Part shown: positions 34,414-42,597 of the stretch, one piece after another | How the letters are laid out: each line of letters starts with the position of its first letter | Position numbering within the stretch: the first letter of the stretch is position 1 | Made by a program: the position numbers and the translations under genes | Notes under the pieces: generated by a model | The model's database searches: none | Seen by the model: only the letters and a program-made list of their open reading frames with translations | Told to the model about the DNA's origin: nothing | Source of the DNA: Actinomycetaceae bacterium TAE3-ERU4 | GTDB lineage: Bacteria > Actinomycetota > Actinomycetes > Actinomycetales > Actinomycetaceae | Length of the DNA stretch: 42,671 nt | NCBI GenBank assembly: GCA_019218365.1 | Contig: JAHUUJ010000007.1 | Coordinates: 1-42,671, forward strand | Direction: 5' to 3'

Positions 34414-35073
34414 GTGTCTGTTCCGCAACGGGCGGTCATCTTCGATATGGATGACACTCTTGTAGTAACTAAGGATGTGAAGTGGGAACAGCATAAGTTT
34501 GTGGCTAAGCATTCTTTCGGAGTGAATTTAACTGATGAGACACTGGCAAAACACTGGGGAAAACCTTTTGGTCCAATGCTTGAGTGCATTTATGAGCACA
34601 GTGCTCCGCAAGAGGTTTTGATTTCTGAGTATCGTAAGTTCCATGCGGATTTTCCGAAACTGGAACAACCTGGGGCTGTACAAGCAGTTTCTAATCTTTT
34701 ATCTCAAGGTGTTTTAGTCGGGGTAATTACTTCCATGCTTTCCCAGGTCGCTCATCCCGATTTGGTTCGCTTAGGTTTCCCCGTAGATGATTTTTTAATT
34801 CTTCAAGGTGCTGAAGCAACGCAATTCCACAAACCCGATTATCGTGTCTTCACCCCGGTTCGTGAGGAACTAGAAAAACGCGGGATTTCCCCTCAAGAAG
34901 TAACTTATGTGGGAGATGCGCTGATGGATTTGGAGGCTTCAAAGGGGGCCGGTTTTAATTTTCTCGGGGTTTCTACCGGGTTGTTCGCTCCCGCTGATTT
35001 TCCGTCCGGCACACCAGTTTTCCCAACTTTACTTGAGGCTCTAGATTCACTGGTTTTAGCAGCGGTAAGTTAG
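34414..35073 (+). CDS. HAD-superfamily phosphatase (beta-phosphoglucomutase/phosphoglycolate phosphatase-like)
   Basis: 219-residue cytosolic hydrolase. Motif I DMDDT with nucleophile Asp11 and acid Asp13; an alpha-helical cap from about 20 to 85; motif II Thr106/Ser107 in VITSM; motif III Lys140 in HKPDYRVF; motif IV GDALMD (167-172). Length and cap type fit subfamily I phosphatases acting on small sugar or nucleotide phosphates; the substrate is not predictable. GTG start with AAGGAG that overlaps the stop of the preceding gene, so the operon PspC/LiaF-like - small membrane protein - HAD is tight. Confidence 0.88.
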   Translation: MSVPQRAVIFDMDDTLVVTKDVKWEQHKFVAKHSFGVNLTDETLAKHWGKPFGPMLECIYEHSAPQEVLISEYRKFHADFPKLEQPGAVQAVSNLLSQGVLVGVITSMLSQVAHPDLVRLGFPVDDFLILQGAEATQFHKPDYRVFTPVREELEKRGISPQEVTYVGDALMDLEASKGAGFNFLGVSTGLFAPADFPSGTPVFPTLLEALDSLVLAAVS

Positions 35074-35091
35074 GTTTAGGTTTTTCTTATA

Positions 35092-35133
35092 AAAGGTTGT
35101 CCGGTGAGTAAAATTATTCACCGGACAACCTTT
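35092..35133. terminator. Bidirectional terminator between the HAD gene and poxB
   Basis: Perfect 16-bp inverted repeat (35092-35107 and 35118-35133) between convergent stops. T-rich on the plus side (AGTTTTAGTTT) and CTTTTATAAG on the minus side. Confidence 0.92.
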
Positions 35134-35145
35134 AGTTTTAGTTTA

Positions 35146-36885
35146 TTAGAAGCGACGGGGGATATTCCGCAAGTTGGAACGAGCCATTGACATCACTTCT
35201 CCGAATCCTCCATTTAGAATCTGTTTAGACATCGCAAAGGCGAATCCTTTGGCCTGTTCAAATTCAATCTTTGGGGGAATAGATAGGGCGTTGGGATCGG
35301 TGACGATATCAATTAAAGCGGGACCGGGACGGGAAAGTTCTTTTTTCAGTACCGATTCAAGTTTCTTGGGGTCGGTAATGCGTACGGAACGGATTCCCAT
35401 TGCTTGAGCAATAGCGGCAAAGTTCATCTCATCATTGGTGGTTCCAAAGTCCACCAATCCGTCAACAATCATTTCTAGCTTTACCATGCATAGAGCACTG
35501 TTATTGAATACTACAGCTTTGAGGTTAAGGTTTTCTGTCTTTATCGTCTGTAGGTCCCCTAGTAGCATGGATAAGCCACCGTCACCGCACATGGCGATTA
35601 CCTGTCGGTCGGGATTTGCCTCTGCCGCACCGATAGCGTGCGGGAGGGCATTTGCCATTGATCCGTGGAGGAAAGAGCCGATTACCCTACGTTTTCCGTT
35701 AGGGGTGATATACCTAGCACCCCAAACGTTACACATTCCAGTATCAATTGTAAAAATTGCATCTTCACTTGCTGCTTCGTCGAGTTTAACAGCGGCGTAT
35801 TCTGGGTGAATTGGAACCAGTTTTGATCCGGGCTTAGTGTATGCTCCAACTACCTTATCCATTAGGTATTGCTGAGATTTAAGTTTCTTGTCAAGCCATT
35901 TACGGCTCCGCTTTTTCTTTAGAAGAGGCAAGATTTCCCGCATGGTTTCTTTGACGTCAGCATGGACTGTAATGTCAGCTCGGGTACGTCGTCCCATATG
36001 TGTTGGGTCGAGGTCGATTTGGGCGGTACGGACATCAGCAGGAAGGAAAGAGTTGTAGGGGAAGTCGGTTCCTACTAGAACTAGTAAGTCTGCTTCTTCC
36101 ATGGATTCTTGGGCGGCTCCATACCCGAGTAGACCGGACATTCCTACGTCATATGGGTTATCCCATTGGATCCATTCTTTACCTCGTAGTGAGTGTCCTA
36201 CAGGTGCATTCAGTTTCTCTGCTACAGCAAGTATTTCATCGTGGGCACCGCGGCTTCCTGCACCACAAAATAGCATTACTTTTTCGGCTTCGTTAAGGGC
36301 ACTAGCAAGTTCCTTAACGTCTTCTGGATGAGGCATTATGCGTGGCTTACGCGGGGTGGTGATACTCAGGGCTTGTCCTTCGGGAGCTTTTTTCTGGGTA
36401 ACGGTTGAAGGAATCGTTAGCACAGATACACCCGGTGAGGTAATTGCCGCTTCAATTGCGGTTCGAGAAACTCGCGGTAGTTGCGCGGCGTCAGAAATTA
36501 GTTCAGAAAATACAGAGCATTCATTGAAGATGCGGTCTGGGTGAGTTTCTTGAAAGAACTGGGTTCCAATTTGGGTAGCTGGGATGTGAGAAGCTATAGC
36601 TAGAACTGGGACACGGTTTCGTTGAGCATCATATAGCCCATTGATAAGGTGAAGGTTTCCGGGTCCACAAGATCCAGCACAAACTGCAAGTTTTCCGGTA
36701 ATTTCCGCTTCTGCCCCGGCCGCGAATGCTGCAACTTCCTCGTGACGGCAATGTATCCAGCGGATTTTTCCCGATCGACGAATGGCGTCCACAATGGGGT
36801 TGAGGCTGTCTCCAACAATTCCATAGACCCGCTCAACTCCAGCTAGTTCTAGTTGTTCAACTAGCATTTCAGCTACTGTTGCCAT
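35146..36885 (-). CDS. poxB: Pyruvate oxidase / pyruvate:quinone dehydrogenase
   Basis: 579-residue TPP- and FAD-dependent enzyme converting pyruvate to acetate (quinone type) or acetyl phosphate (oxidase type). N-terminal TPP domain with Glu50 in CRHEEVAAFAA; central FAD-binding domain (about 190-340); C-terminal TPP/metal motif from GDGGLSML to NNSAL (about 430-457). The C-terminal tail (QILNGGFGEVMSMARSNL) resembles the amphipathic lipid-binding end of the PoxB quinone-linked group, favouring that activity. ATG with GAGGAG 6 nt upstream. A tiny open frame and a perfect palindrome lie in its upstream region. It depends on TPP, which the importer in this window can supply. Confidence 0.93.
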   Translation of the reverse strand: MATVAEMLVEQLELAGVERVYGIVGDSLNPIVDAIRRSGKIRWIHCRHEEVAAFAAGAEAEITGKLAVCAGSCGPGNLHLINGLYDAQRNRVPVLAIASHIPATQIGTQFFQETHPDRIFNECSVFSELISDAAQLPRVSRTAIEAAITSPGVSVLTIPSTVTQKKAPEGQALSITTPRKPRIMPHPEDVKELASALNEAEKVMLFCGAGSRGAHDEILAVAEKLNAPVGHSLRGKEWIQWDNPYDVGMSGLLGYGAAQESMEEADLLVLVGTDFPYNSFLPADVRTAQIDLDPTHMGRRTRADITVHADVKETMREILPLLKKKRSRKWLDKKLKSQQYLMDKVVGAYTKPGSKLVPIHPEYAAVKLDEAASEDAIFTIDTGMCNVWGARYITPNGKRRVIGSFLHGSMANALPHAIGAAEANPDRQVIAMCGDGGLSMLLGDLQTIKTENLNLKAVVFNNSALCMVKLEMIVDGLVDFGTTNDEMNFAAIAQAMGIRSVRITDPKKLESVLKKELSRPGPALIDIVTDPNALSIPPKIEFEQAKGFAFAMSKQILNGGFGEVMSMARSNLRNIPRRF

Positions 36886-36907
36886 CTTTTCTCCTCAAAT
36901 ATGTACA

Positions 36908-36925
36908 TTAAAAATTTGTTTTCAC
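36908..36925 (-). other. Possible five-codon leader ORF upstream of poxB
   Basis: GTG at 36923-36925 behind AAGGAG (5 nt spacing) gives VKTNF and a TAA, 22 nt before the poxB ATG. The ribosome site is as good as that of poxB, which is unusual for a chance frame, but so short a frame may still be accidental. Confidence 0.3.
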
Positions 36926-36959
36926 GTTACTCCTTTATTCTTTTTATTTCTACTATTCT

Positions 36960-36978
36960 TTATCCACTAAATGGATAA
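36960..36978. promoter_or_regulatory. Palindromic operator candidate between poxB and ybaK
   Basis: TTATCCA-CTAAA-TGGATAA: perfect 7-bp arms, 19 bp in all, about midway between the two divergent genes. The size fits a dimeric repressor site; the regulator is unknown. Confidence 0.5.
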
Positions 36979-37030
36979 TTTTGTGCTTCCCCCTTCAGAT
37001 AAAAGGTGAGGTAGTTTTATTTTTTCGGCA

Positions 37031-37036
37031 TAGAAT
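37031..37036 (+). promoter_or_regulatory. -10 box of a leaderless ybaK transcript
   Basis: TAGAAT ends 6 nt before the GTG of ybaK, so initiation should occur at or next to the start codon. No good -35 is seen. Confidence 0.5.
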
Positions 37037-37042
37037 AAGGTT

Positions 37043-37540
37043 GTGGGGAATAGAAAATCAATTTCAGAAAGTACTCCGGCTTTACGCGAATTATCTGCTT
37101 TAGGAGTTGGGTACCGTCTTTTTTCATATTCTCATTCGGAGCACATGGATGATGGTTATGCCTTAGACACCGCAAATGTTTTAGGAGTCGAACCGGAACG
37201 TATTTTTAAAACTTTAATGGCACAGGCAGATAAAGAGATAGTCTGTGCATTGGTCCCAGCTAGCAAACGGCTTAGTTTTAAGCTGTTATCTAAAGCGGTG
37301 GGAGCAAAAAAATCACACCTTCTGGACCCATGCGTAGCAGAACGTGTAACAGGCTACGTAACCGGGGGAATTTCTCCATTTGGGCAACGCCACGCACACC
37401 GAATTTTTGTTGATGATTCAGCGTTACTTTATGAAAGTATTTTAGTTTCTGGTGGGAAACGCTCTTTATCTTTGGAAATATCCCCTGATTCTCTGGGAAA
37501 AGCTAAGACCGCTGTTTTTCTACCTTTAGCTGAGGGGTAG
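37043..37540 (+). CDS. ybaK: Cys-tRNA(Pro)/Cys-tRNA(Cys) deacylase YbaK
   Basis: 165-residue editing enzyme of the YbaK/EbsC family that hydrolyses mischarged Cys-tRNA(Pro). The conserved Lys56 in RIFKTL and the GGISPFG loop (108-114) that lines the active site are present, with the usual SLEISP near the C-terminus. The length is typical. The start is a GTG directly downstream of a -10 box, suggesting a leaderless mRNA; an AAGG is also nearby. It is monocistronic, divergent from poxB and convergent with metG. Confidence 0.93.
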   Translation: MGNRKSISESTPALRELSALGVGYRLFSYSHSEHMDDGYALDTANVLGVEPERIFKTLMAQADKEIVCALVPASKRLSFKLLSKAVGAKKSHLLDPCVAERVTGYVTGGISPFGQRHAHRIFVDDSALLYESILVSGGKRSLSLEISPDSLGKAKTAVFLPLAEG

Positions 37541-37577
37541 GTCTATTTTAGGAAATAGTTTTTCTTGTTGCTTCTTT

Positions 37578-37623
37578 CTTTAAGAAAATAAGGGGGGGGC
37601 GCAAAGTCTCCTTTGCGCCCCCC
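37578..37623. terminator. Terminator between ybaK and metG
   Basis: 13-bp perfect stem (37594-37606 and 37611-37623), loop TCTC. On the minus strand it is followed by CC and then TTATTTTCTT, good for metG; the plus strand has only TTAAATG. The left arm carries a run of eight G (37592-37599), two more than needed for pairing. Confidence 0.88.
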
Positions 37624-37632
37624 TTAAATGAT

Positions 37633-39441
37633 TTATTTCATGCCATAGCGTTCTAGCTCTTCCTCGATGATAGATTCATCAAGTTTCACAAAAATAGGTT
37701 TAGGCTTGGCAACGGGAGTTCCTATCTTAATTTCCCTTGGAGCCCACTGGGGAACTTTAGTGTAGTCACCAGTGATGATTGGGTAATCTAAATCGCTCCC
37801 GTCTTCACGTTTGATGTCTAGGTCTATAACTTCTTCAATTCTTGGCATAGGGGCGACGTTCCCTTCACCACCAAAGACCTGGTCAACTTTGTTTGCCGCA
37901 AAAGGTAGGAACGGGCTAAGTAGTAGGTTCAGGTTAACAACTGCCTGTGCGAGAGTATGTAAAACGGTAGCTAGACGTTCACGTTGGTCCTCACCTTTCA
38001 TCTTGAATGGTTCAGTTACTGTTACGTACTTGTTAGCGTCCCCCACCAGCTTCATAGCGTGCGCAATGGCAGCCTTTTGACGGTGATGTTCAATGAGATT
38101 TCCAATTTCTACGAACCCGTCCTCGATTGCTTTAAGCAGTTCTCGGTCGATTTCTTCAAGTTCTCCCGGCTGAGGAATCTCTCCAAAGTTTTTCGCAATC
38201 ATTGCGCCGGTACGGTTGATTAGGTTTCCCCACCCGGCCACGAGCTCGGAGTTAGTCCTGCGGACAAATTCTGCCCAGGTGAAGTCAGCATCCGAGTTTT
38301 CGGGACCTGCCGCGCTAATAAAGTAGCGCAGAGCGTCAGCCTGGTAGCGCGAAAGCATATCACGAACGTAGATAACGATTCCCCGGGAAGAAGCAAATTT
38401 CTTGCCTTCCATGGTAAGGAATTCGGAGGATACAACCTCTGTCGGCAGGTTTAGTTTTCCAAAAGTTCCAGGTTCCCCACCCTTGTCACCCATGCCGTTG
38501 TATCCAATCATTTCGGCGGGCCAAATCTGGGAGTGGAAGACGATATTATCTTTACCCATAAAGTAATAGCTGAGAGCTTCTGGATCGTTCCACCATTTAC
38601 GCCAGGCCTCGGGGTCGCCACTACGACGTGCCCATTCAATCGAGGCTGATAGGTATCCGATTACTGCGTCAAACCATACGTAGAGACGCTTGCCGGGTTG
38701 GTCTTCCCAACCGGGTACTGGGATTCCCCAGTCAATATCGCGGGTCATTGCACGGGGGCGAATATCTTCGAGGAAGTTCTTGGAGAACTTGATAACGTTT
38801 GGTCGCCAAGTACCCGATTCTTCGCGCTCGTCCAGCCAGCGACTCAACGCACCGGCGAGTGCTGGTAGGTCAAGGAAGTAGTGGTCTGTTTCGATAAATT
38901 TGGGGGTTTCCCCGTTTATCCGAGAAACGGGGTTTATTAGGTCTGTGGGATCAAGCTGGTTACCACAGCTGTCACACTGGTCTCCACGAGCTGAGGGATC
39001 ACCACAGATGGGGCAGGTTCCTTCAATGTAGCGGTCGGGTAAGGTACGTCCGGTGGAGGGAGAAATTGCTCCGCGGGTAGTTTGTACCAGCATGTACCCG
39101 TTATCACGGACTACCTCAAACATGGACTGTACGGTGTGGTAGTGATTTCCGGTGGTGGTACGGGTGAATAGATCGTAGGAAAGCCCGAGCTGGACCAGGT
39201 CTTCAACAATTAGTCGGTTATTTTTGTCCGCAAGTTCGCGGGCGGTCATTCCAGCTTCGTCTGCAGCCACCAGGATGGGGGTTCCGTGTTCGTCAGTTCC
39301 GGAAACCATGAGAACGTCGTGTCCGGCCATTCGCATGTAACGGGAAAAAACATCAGAGGGGACACCGAAACCGGCAACGTGGCCGATGTGGCGGGGGCCG
39401 TTCGCGTACGGCCAGGCAACTGCAGACAAAATAGTACTCAT
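37633..39441 (-). CDS. metG: Methionyl-tRNA synthetase
   Basis: 602-residue class I synthetase charging initiator and elongator tRNA-Met. HIGH at 18-21; zinc-binding four-cysteine knuckle Cys143, 146, 156 and 159 (CPIC, CDSC); KMSKS equivalent KKFASS (347-352); and an anticodon-binding helical domain after about 390. No C-terminal tRNA-binding EMAP-like domain, as is common in actinobacteria. The ATG has no Shine-Dalgarno; instead TAAACT lies 7 nt upstream, so the transcript is probably leaderless. It lies downstream of rsmI in a typical neighbourhood. Confidence 0.97.
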   Translation of the reverse strand: MSTILSAVAWPYANGPRHIGHVAGFGVPSDVFSRYMRMAGHDVLMVSGTDEHGTPILVAADEAGMTARELADKNNRLIVEDLVQLGLSYDLFTRTTTGNHYHTVQSMFEVVRDNGYMLVQTTRGAISPSTGRTLPDRYIEGTCPICGDPSARGDQCDSCGNQLDPTDLINPVSRINGETPKFIETDHYFLDLPALAGALSRWLDEREESGTWRPNVIKFSKNFLEDIRPRAMTRDIDWGIPVPGWEDQPGKRLYVWFDAVIGYLSASIEWARRSGDPEAWRKWWNDPEALSYYFMGKDNIVFHSQIWPAEMIGYNGMGDKGGEPGTFGKLNLPTEVVSSEFLTMEGKKFASSRGIVIYVRDMLSRYQADALRYFISAAGPENSDADFTWAEFVRRTNSELVAGWGNLINRTGAMIAKNFGEIPQPGELEEIDRELLKAIEDGFVEIGNLIEHHRQKAAIAHAMKLVGDANKYVTVTEPFKMKGEDQRERLATVLHTLAQAVVNLNLLLSPFLPFAANKVDQVFGGEGNVAPMPRIEEVIDLDIKREDGSDLDYPIITGDYTKVPQWAPREIKIGTPVAKPKPIFVKLDESIIEEELERYGMK

Positions 39442-39448
39442 AGTATCT

Positions 39449-39454
39449 AGTTTA
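39449..39454 (-). promoter_or_regulatory. -10 box of a leaderless metG transcript
   Basis: TAAACT on the minus strand with exactly 7 nt to the metG ATG and no ribosome site in between. Confidence 0.45.
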
Positions 39455-39495
39455 CGCGTTGTGCCCCGGTTGCTTCCATTGCAGTGAAAGTTGGG

Positions 39496-40365
39496 TTAGT
39501 TTTCTCCCGCGCGGGCTTTTAGAGCAGCGGAATATAGTTCGTTTTTACGCAGTCCGGTACTCTCCGCTACGTGTGCGGCGGCGGCTTTTAACTTTAGGCC
39601 GCTCTCCGCTAGGGATAGAACTGCATCGATGTGGTCTTCTATTTTTTCGGGTTCGGGGTTTGCTCCTTGAATAACGAGGCATATTTCCCCGAGTACCCCT
39701 TGAGATGTTTTGTCGATAAGTTCCTTTATCGTTCCGCGGAGGACTTCTTCGTGTGTTTTGGTAAGTTCCCGGCAGAGGGCGGCAGGGCGCTGCGGACCTA
39801 GAACATCTGCCATTACTTTCAGGGAATCGTGGACACGACGCGGAGAATCAAAGTAGACAAGTGTGCGTTTGTCCTTTGCTACTTCCTGCAGTTGTTTTAT
39901 TCGTTGGCCATCTTTACGGGCGAGGAATCCTTCGAAGGTGAAGCGATCAGTTGGAAGACCGCTGATAGCAAGTGCGGTGAGAACTGCAGAGGGCCCCGGT
40001 ATTACTGTTACGGGTACTTTTTTTTGAATTGCGGTTTGTACTAGGCGATATCCTGGATCGGAGACTGAAGGCATTCCAGCATCTGAGATAACTAGGATTG
40101 ATTTCCCGCTTTGGGCGGCAAGAATTATTTCTTGAGCTTTAATTGCTTCATTATGTTCATGCAGTGAAATCAGTTTTCCGCCTATATTTAGTTCTAATCG
40201 CTGCGCTAGGTTTAATGCGCGACGGGTATCTTCTGCCGCAATAATATCGGCTTGAACGAGGGCGCTCCTTAACTTGGGACTCGCATCATTAGGGTCCCCA
40301 ATTGGAGTTCCGGCTAAAGTAATTGTCCCCGCGGCAATTTTCCAGGTGTTTTCTGTTTCAGTCAT
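39496..40365 (-). CDS. rsmI: 16S rRNA (cytidine-1402 2'-O) methyltransferase
   Basis: 289-residue SAM-dependent enzyme of the tetrapyrrole-methylase fold that modifies C1402 in the decoding centre. Motifs: LAGTPIGDPNDASPKLR near the N-terminus, AAEDTRRALNL (43-53), VISDAGMPSVSDPG, VIPGPSAVLTALAISGLP, and the C-terminal GEICLVIQG. ATG without Shine-Dalgarno; TATGAT lies 8 nt upstream, again suggesting a leaderless transcript. It is 54 nt upstream of metG, a common actinobacterial pair. Confidence 0.97.
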   Translation of the reverse strand: MTETENTWKIAAGTITLAGTPIGDPNDASPKLRSALVQADIIAAEDTRRALNLAQRLELNIGGKLISLHEHNEAIKAQEIILAAQSGKSILVISDAGMPSVSDPGYRLVQTAIQKKVPVTVIPGPSAVLTALAISGLPTDRFTFEGFLARKDGQRIKQLQEVAKDKRTLVYFDSPRRVHDSLKVMADVLGPQRPAALCRELTKTHEEVLRGTIKELIDKTSQGVLGEICLVIQGANPEPEKIEDHIDAVLSLAESGLKLKAAAAHVAESTGLRKNELYSAALKARAGEN

Positions 40366-40379
40366 GATTTTTAATCATA
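40364..40379 (-). promoter_or_regulatory. -10 box and palindrome at the rsmI start
   Basis: Minus-strand TATGAT (40374-40379) lies 8 nt before the ATG. The interval and the start codon form a perfect ATGATT-N3-AATCAT palindrome (40364-40378), so a regulator could sit over the transcription start. Confidence 0.4.
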
Positions 40380-40438
40380 GCGTTTTCCCTCTGTTGCTTC
40401 TTGCTTTTGTATTTTTCTCGCTGTGTAAACTTTTCTCG

Positions 40439-42322
40439 CTATGCGAGGCTTGTAGGAAAAGGAATTTTCTGTACTTGCAAATCATTGGAGTGCTTACGGT
40501 TAGCTTTCAGGGCCCAAAGAATACAGACTAAGTCAATAATTTCTTGGGCGAGGGCGCCGATTATTGTGGGCATTATTCCAGTTGCTCCGATAAACATTAG
40601 GAATACGGAAAGACCTATACCAATACCAATAGCTTCTTTAGCTACTCGCATAGTTTCTTTTCCAATTTGTAGAGCATGCACAACTGAAAAAAGGTTATCG
40701 TTCATAATTACGACATCTGCAGATTCCGCTGCTGCTGCGACCCCTGATTGTCCGAGTGCAATTCCGACTTCGGCAGCAGCGAGTACAGGAGCGTCGTTTA
40801 GACCATCACCGATAAATAGCGTGGGAGATTTAAGATTCTGTAATTGCTTTACTTTACCCGCGGGAGTTAGCTCAGCGCGTATGTCTTTAATTCCAATTTC
40901 TGCTGCAATCTCACGTGCATTTTCAAGCCTGTCGCCAGTTAGCATAGTAAGATTTTCAATTTCCATAGCTTTTAAGTAAGTAAGTGTTTGAGTTGTTTCT
41001 CTACGGGTTTCATCCTGTAGTTTTATGATTCCAAGGAATTGGCCTCCACAGGAAATACCTACTTGAATCTGAGAATATTGCTCCGCTGTCGGAAGGTTTT
41101 GGGGAGAAGAAATTTCTTTTTTAACCCACTGTGGTCTACCTACTCGAATTACTTGCGAGTATTTTTCTATTACACCGCTCATTCCGGAGCCCGGAAGTTC
41201 TCTTATGGTTTTAGCGGGTAATGGTTTTATCCCACTATTTTTAGCTGCTTGAGTGATTGCTTTTGCTAGGGGGTGTTTGGAATAGGCCTCTATTGAAGCA
41301 GCTATTTGTAGCAGTTGCCTTTCCGTTGTTACAAATTTATTTTCTTCAAGTTTTATTTCAGTGATAAAAGGTTTTCCATAGGTTAGAGTTCCTGTTTTAT
41401 CAAAGGCAATACTGGAAATCTTTGAGAGTTTTTCTAAGGTCCCGGAGTCTTTAACTATGATTCCTTTTCCCGCGGCACGGTTCATTCCTGCCAGAAAGGC
41501 TACAGGTGCAGCTAAGAGAAGTGGGCAAGGTGTTGCTACTACAAGTACTTGAGCGGCACGTATTGGCTCCCCCGTTACTAGCCAAACGGCTCCTGCAAGA
41601 AGGAGAGAATAAATAGTAAAAGGGACAGATACTCGATCGGCTAAACGCACCACAGGTGCTTTTGACTCTTGTGCAGCTTTGACCATCCGAACGATGCTTT
41701 GGTATTGCGAATGTCTAGCGAGGGCCGTCGCTTCAAGTTTTATTACAGAAGTTGTATTAACAGTCCCAGATTTTAGTTCGTCTCCCATATTGTGAGTGAC
41801 GGGAAATGTTTCTCCAGTTAGTGACGATTCGTCTATCACCGCTTGTGGGCTACGTAAGATTCCATCTATGGGGATTAGTTCTCCAGGAAGAACGATAAGG
41901 GTTTGTCCAATTTCTACTTTATCTACCGGGATAGTTCGATAGCTTTTTCCCTGAGGTACATGAGCGTTTTTAGGGGCTCCTTCAAGAAGTGAAGTTAGTT
42001 CACGTTGGGCTCGCCGGGCCACATACTCTTCCAGCGCTTCTCCGCCGGAGAGCATTAAACAGACTACTAAGGCAGCCCAGTATTGGGAAACTGCGGTAGT
42101 TACACAAATTGCTACTATCGCAAGTAGGTCAATTCCTATAGCGCCACTTAGGAGCTCTTTTATCATTCCCCAGAATAGTAAAGCGGCGATAAGTAAGGCA
42201 ATTAAAGTGGCAGGAAATTGTACATTGTACCCAAGTTGAGAAAGAGGTATCAGGATTAGAAAAGTAAATAGAATGAATCCTAATTTTGGGTAAGTTTTAA
42301 GTGTTTTAAAAAAGTGTTTCAC
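40439..42322 (-). CDS. Heavy-metal-transporting P1B-type ATPase (TPC type)
   Basis: 627-residue membrane ATPase moving metal ions across the membrane. No N-terminal metal-binding HMA domain. Actuator TGE at 169-171 (SLTGETFPV); the membrane metal site is TPCP (264-267) instead of the CPC of copper or zinc/cadmium pumps; phosphorylated Asp308 in DKTGTLT; HP motif His350-Pro351; and GDGLND (505-510). SGGEALEEYVARRAQREL (92-109) precedes the actuator domain. TPC sites are known in the P1B-5 group (Ni/Fe), but the metal cannot be fixed here. The start is GTG with a weak ribosome site. A DtxR/IdeR-like sequence lies upstream, hinting at iron or manganese control. No metal chaperone is adjacent. 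Confidence 0.92.
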   Translation of the reverse strand: MKHFFKTLKTYPKLGFILFTFLILIPLSQLGYNVQFPATLIALLIAALLFWGMIKELLSGAIGIDLLAIVAICVTTAVSQYWAALVVCLMLSGGEALEEYVARRAQRELTSLLEGAPKNAHVPQGKSYRTIPVDKVEIGQTLIVLPGELIPIDGILRSPQAVIDESSLTGETFPVTHNMGDELKSGTVNTTSVIKLEATALARHSQYQSIVRMVKAAQESKAPVVRLADRVSVPFTIYSLLLAGAVWLVTGEPIRAAQVLVVATPCPLLLAAPVAFLAGMNRAAGKGIIVKDSGTLEKLSKISSIAFDKTGTLTYGKPFITEIKLEENKFVTTERQLLQIAASIEAYSKHPLAKAITQAAKNSGIKPLPAKTIRELPGSGMSGVIEKYSQVIRVGRPQWVKKEISSPQNLPTAEQYSQIQVGISCGGQFLGIIKLQDETRRETTQTLTYLKAMEIENLTMLTGDRLENAREIAAEIGIKDIRAELTPAGKVKQLQNLKSPTLFIGDGLNDAPVLAAAEVGIALGQSGVAAAAESADVVIMNDNLFSVVHALQIGKETMRVAKEAIGIGIGLSVFLMFIGATGIMPTIIGALAQEIIDLVCILWALKANRKHSNDLQVQKIPFPTSLA

Positions 42323-42342
42323 ACTTGCCAGTATTCACACTT

Positions 42343-42362
42343 TTCGTTGATATTTCAACGAA
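42343..42362. promoter_or_regulatory. Palindrome upstream of the metal ATPase gene
   Basis: TTCGTTGA-TATT-TCAACGAA, perfect 8-bp arms, 21 bp before the start codon. It may be an operator or a leader hairpin. A second short palindrome, AAGTGT-TTC-ACACTT, covers the start codon itself (42312-42326). Confidence 0.45.
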
Positions 42363-42363
42363 G

Positions 42364-42393
42364 TTTAGCCTTATCTAAAATAGGAAAGCCTAA
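42364..42393 (-). promoter_or_regulatory. DtxR/IdeR-like metal box upstream of the P-type ATPase
   Basis: Minus-strand TTAGGCTTTCCTATTTTAG (42375-42393) matches the known DtxR consensus TTAGGTTAGSCTAACCTAA at 12 of 19 positions, with the better match in the first half. On the plus strand an overlapping TTAGCCTTATCTAAAATAG matches at 11 of 19. These are modest scores; the call rests partly on the metal-pump context. Confidence 0.3.
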
Positions 42394-42597
42394 TCTTTGG
42401 TGATTTTTTAGAAAGGCTTTGAGAAATATTTTTATAGTCTTTTTGGCTAATAAGACGAAGAAATTTTGGGTTTTAGAGGTTTCTGTACACTGTTGTTGTC
42501 AGGCGCTTCTCACGCCCTAAACCCCACTACACGTGCTCTATACATGGTCTTGTTGTGCTGGTTTGCGTGTGTGTTAAATAGATATACAAATTATAGA
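42394..42597 (+). other. Intergenic region without a recognisable gene
   Basis: No frame with a plausible ribosome site was found. A promoter-like pair TTGTCA (42496-42501), a 16-bp spacer and TAAACC (42518-42523) points out of the window to the right. Confidence 0.4.

Noticed and set aside
39442-39495. T-box riboswitch for metG
   Set aside because: The gap to rsmI is only 54 nt and has neither specifier-stem nor T-box sequence; a leaderless start fits better.
42473-42480. GTTTTAGAGGT resembles the start of type II CRISPR repeats or tracrRNA
   Set aside because: Single occurrence, no regular spacing, no second copy and no cas gene in the window; the match is only about nine bases.
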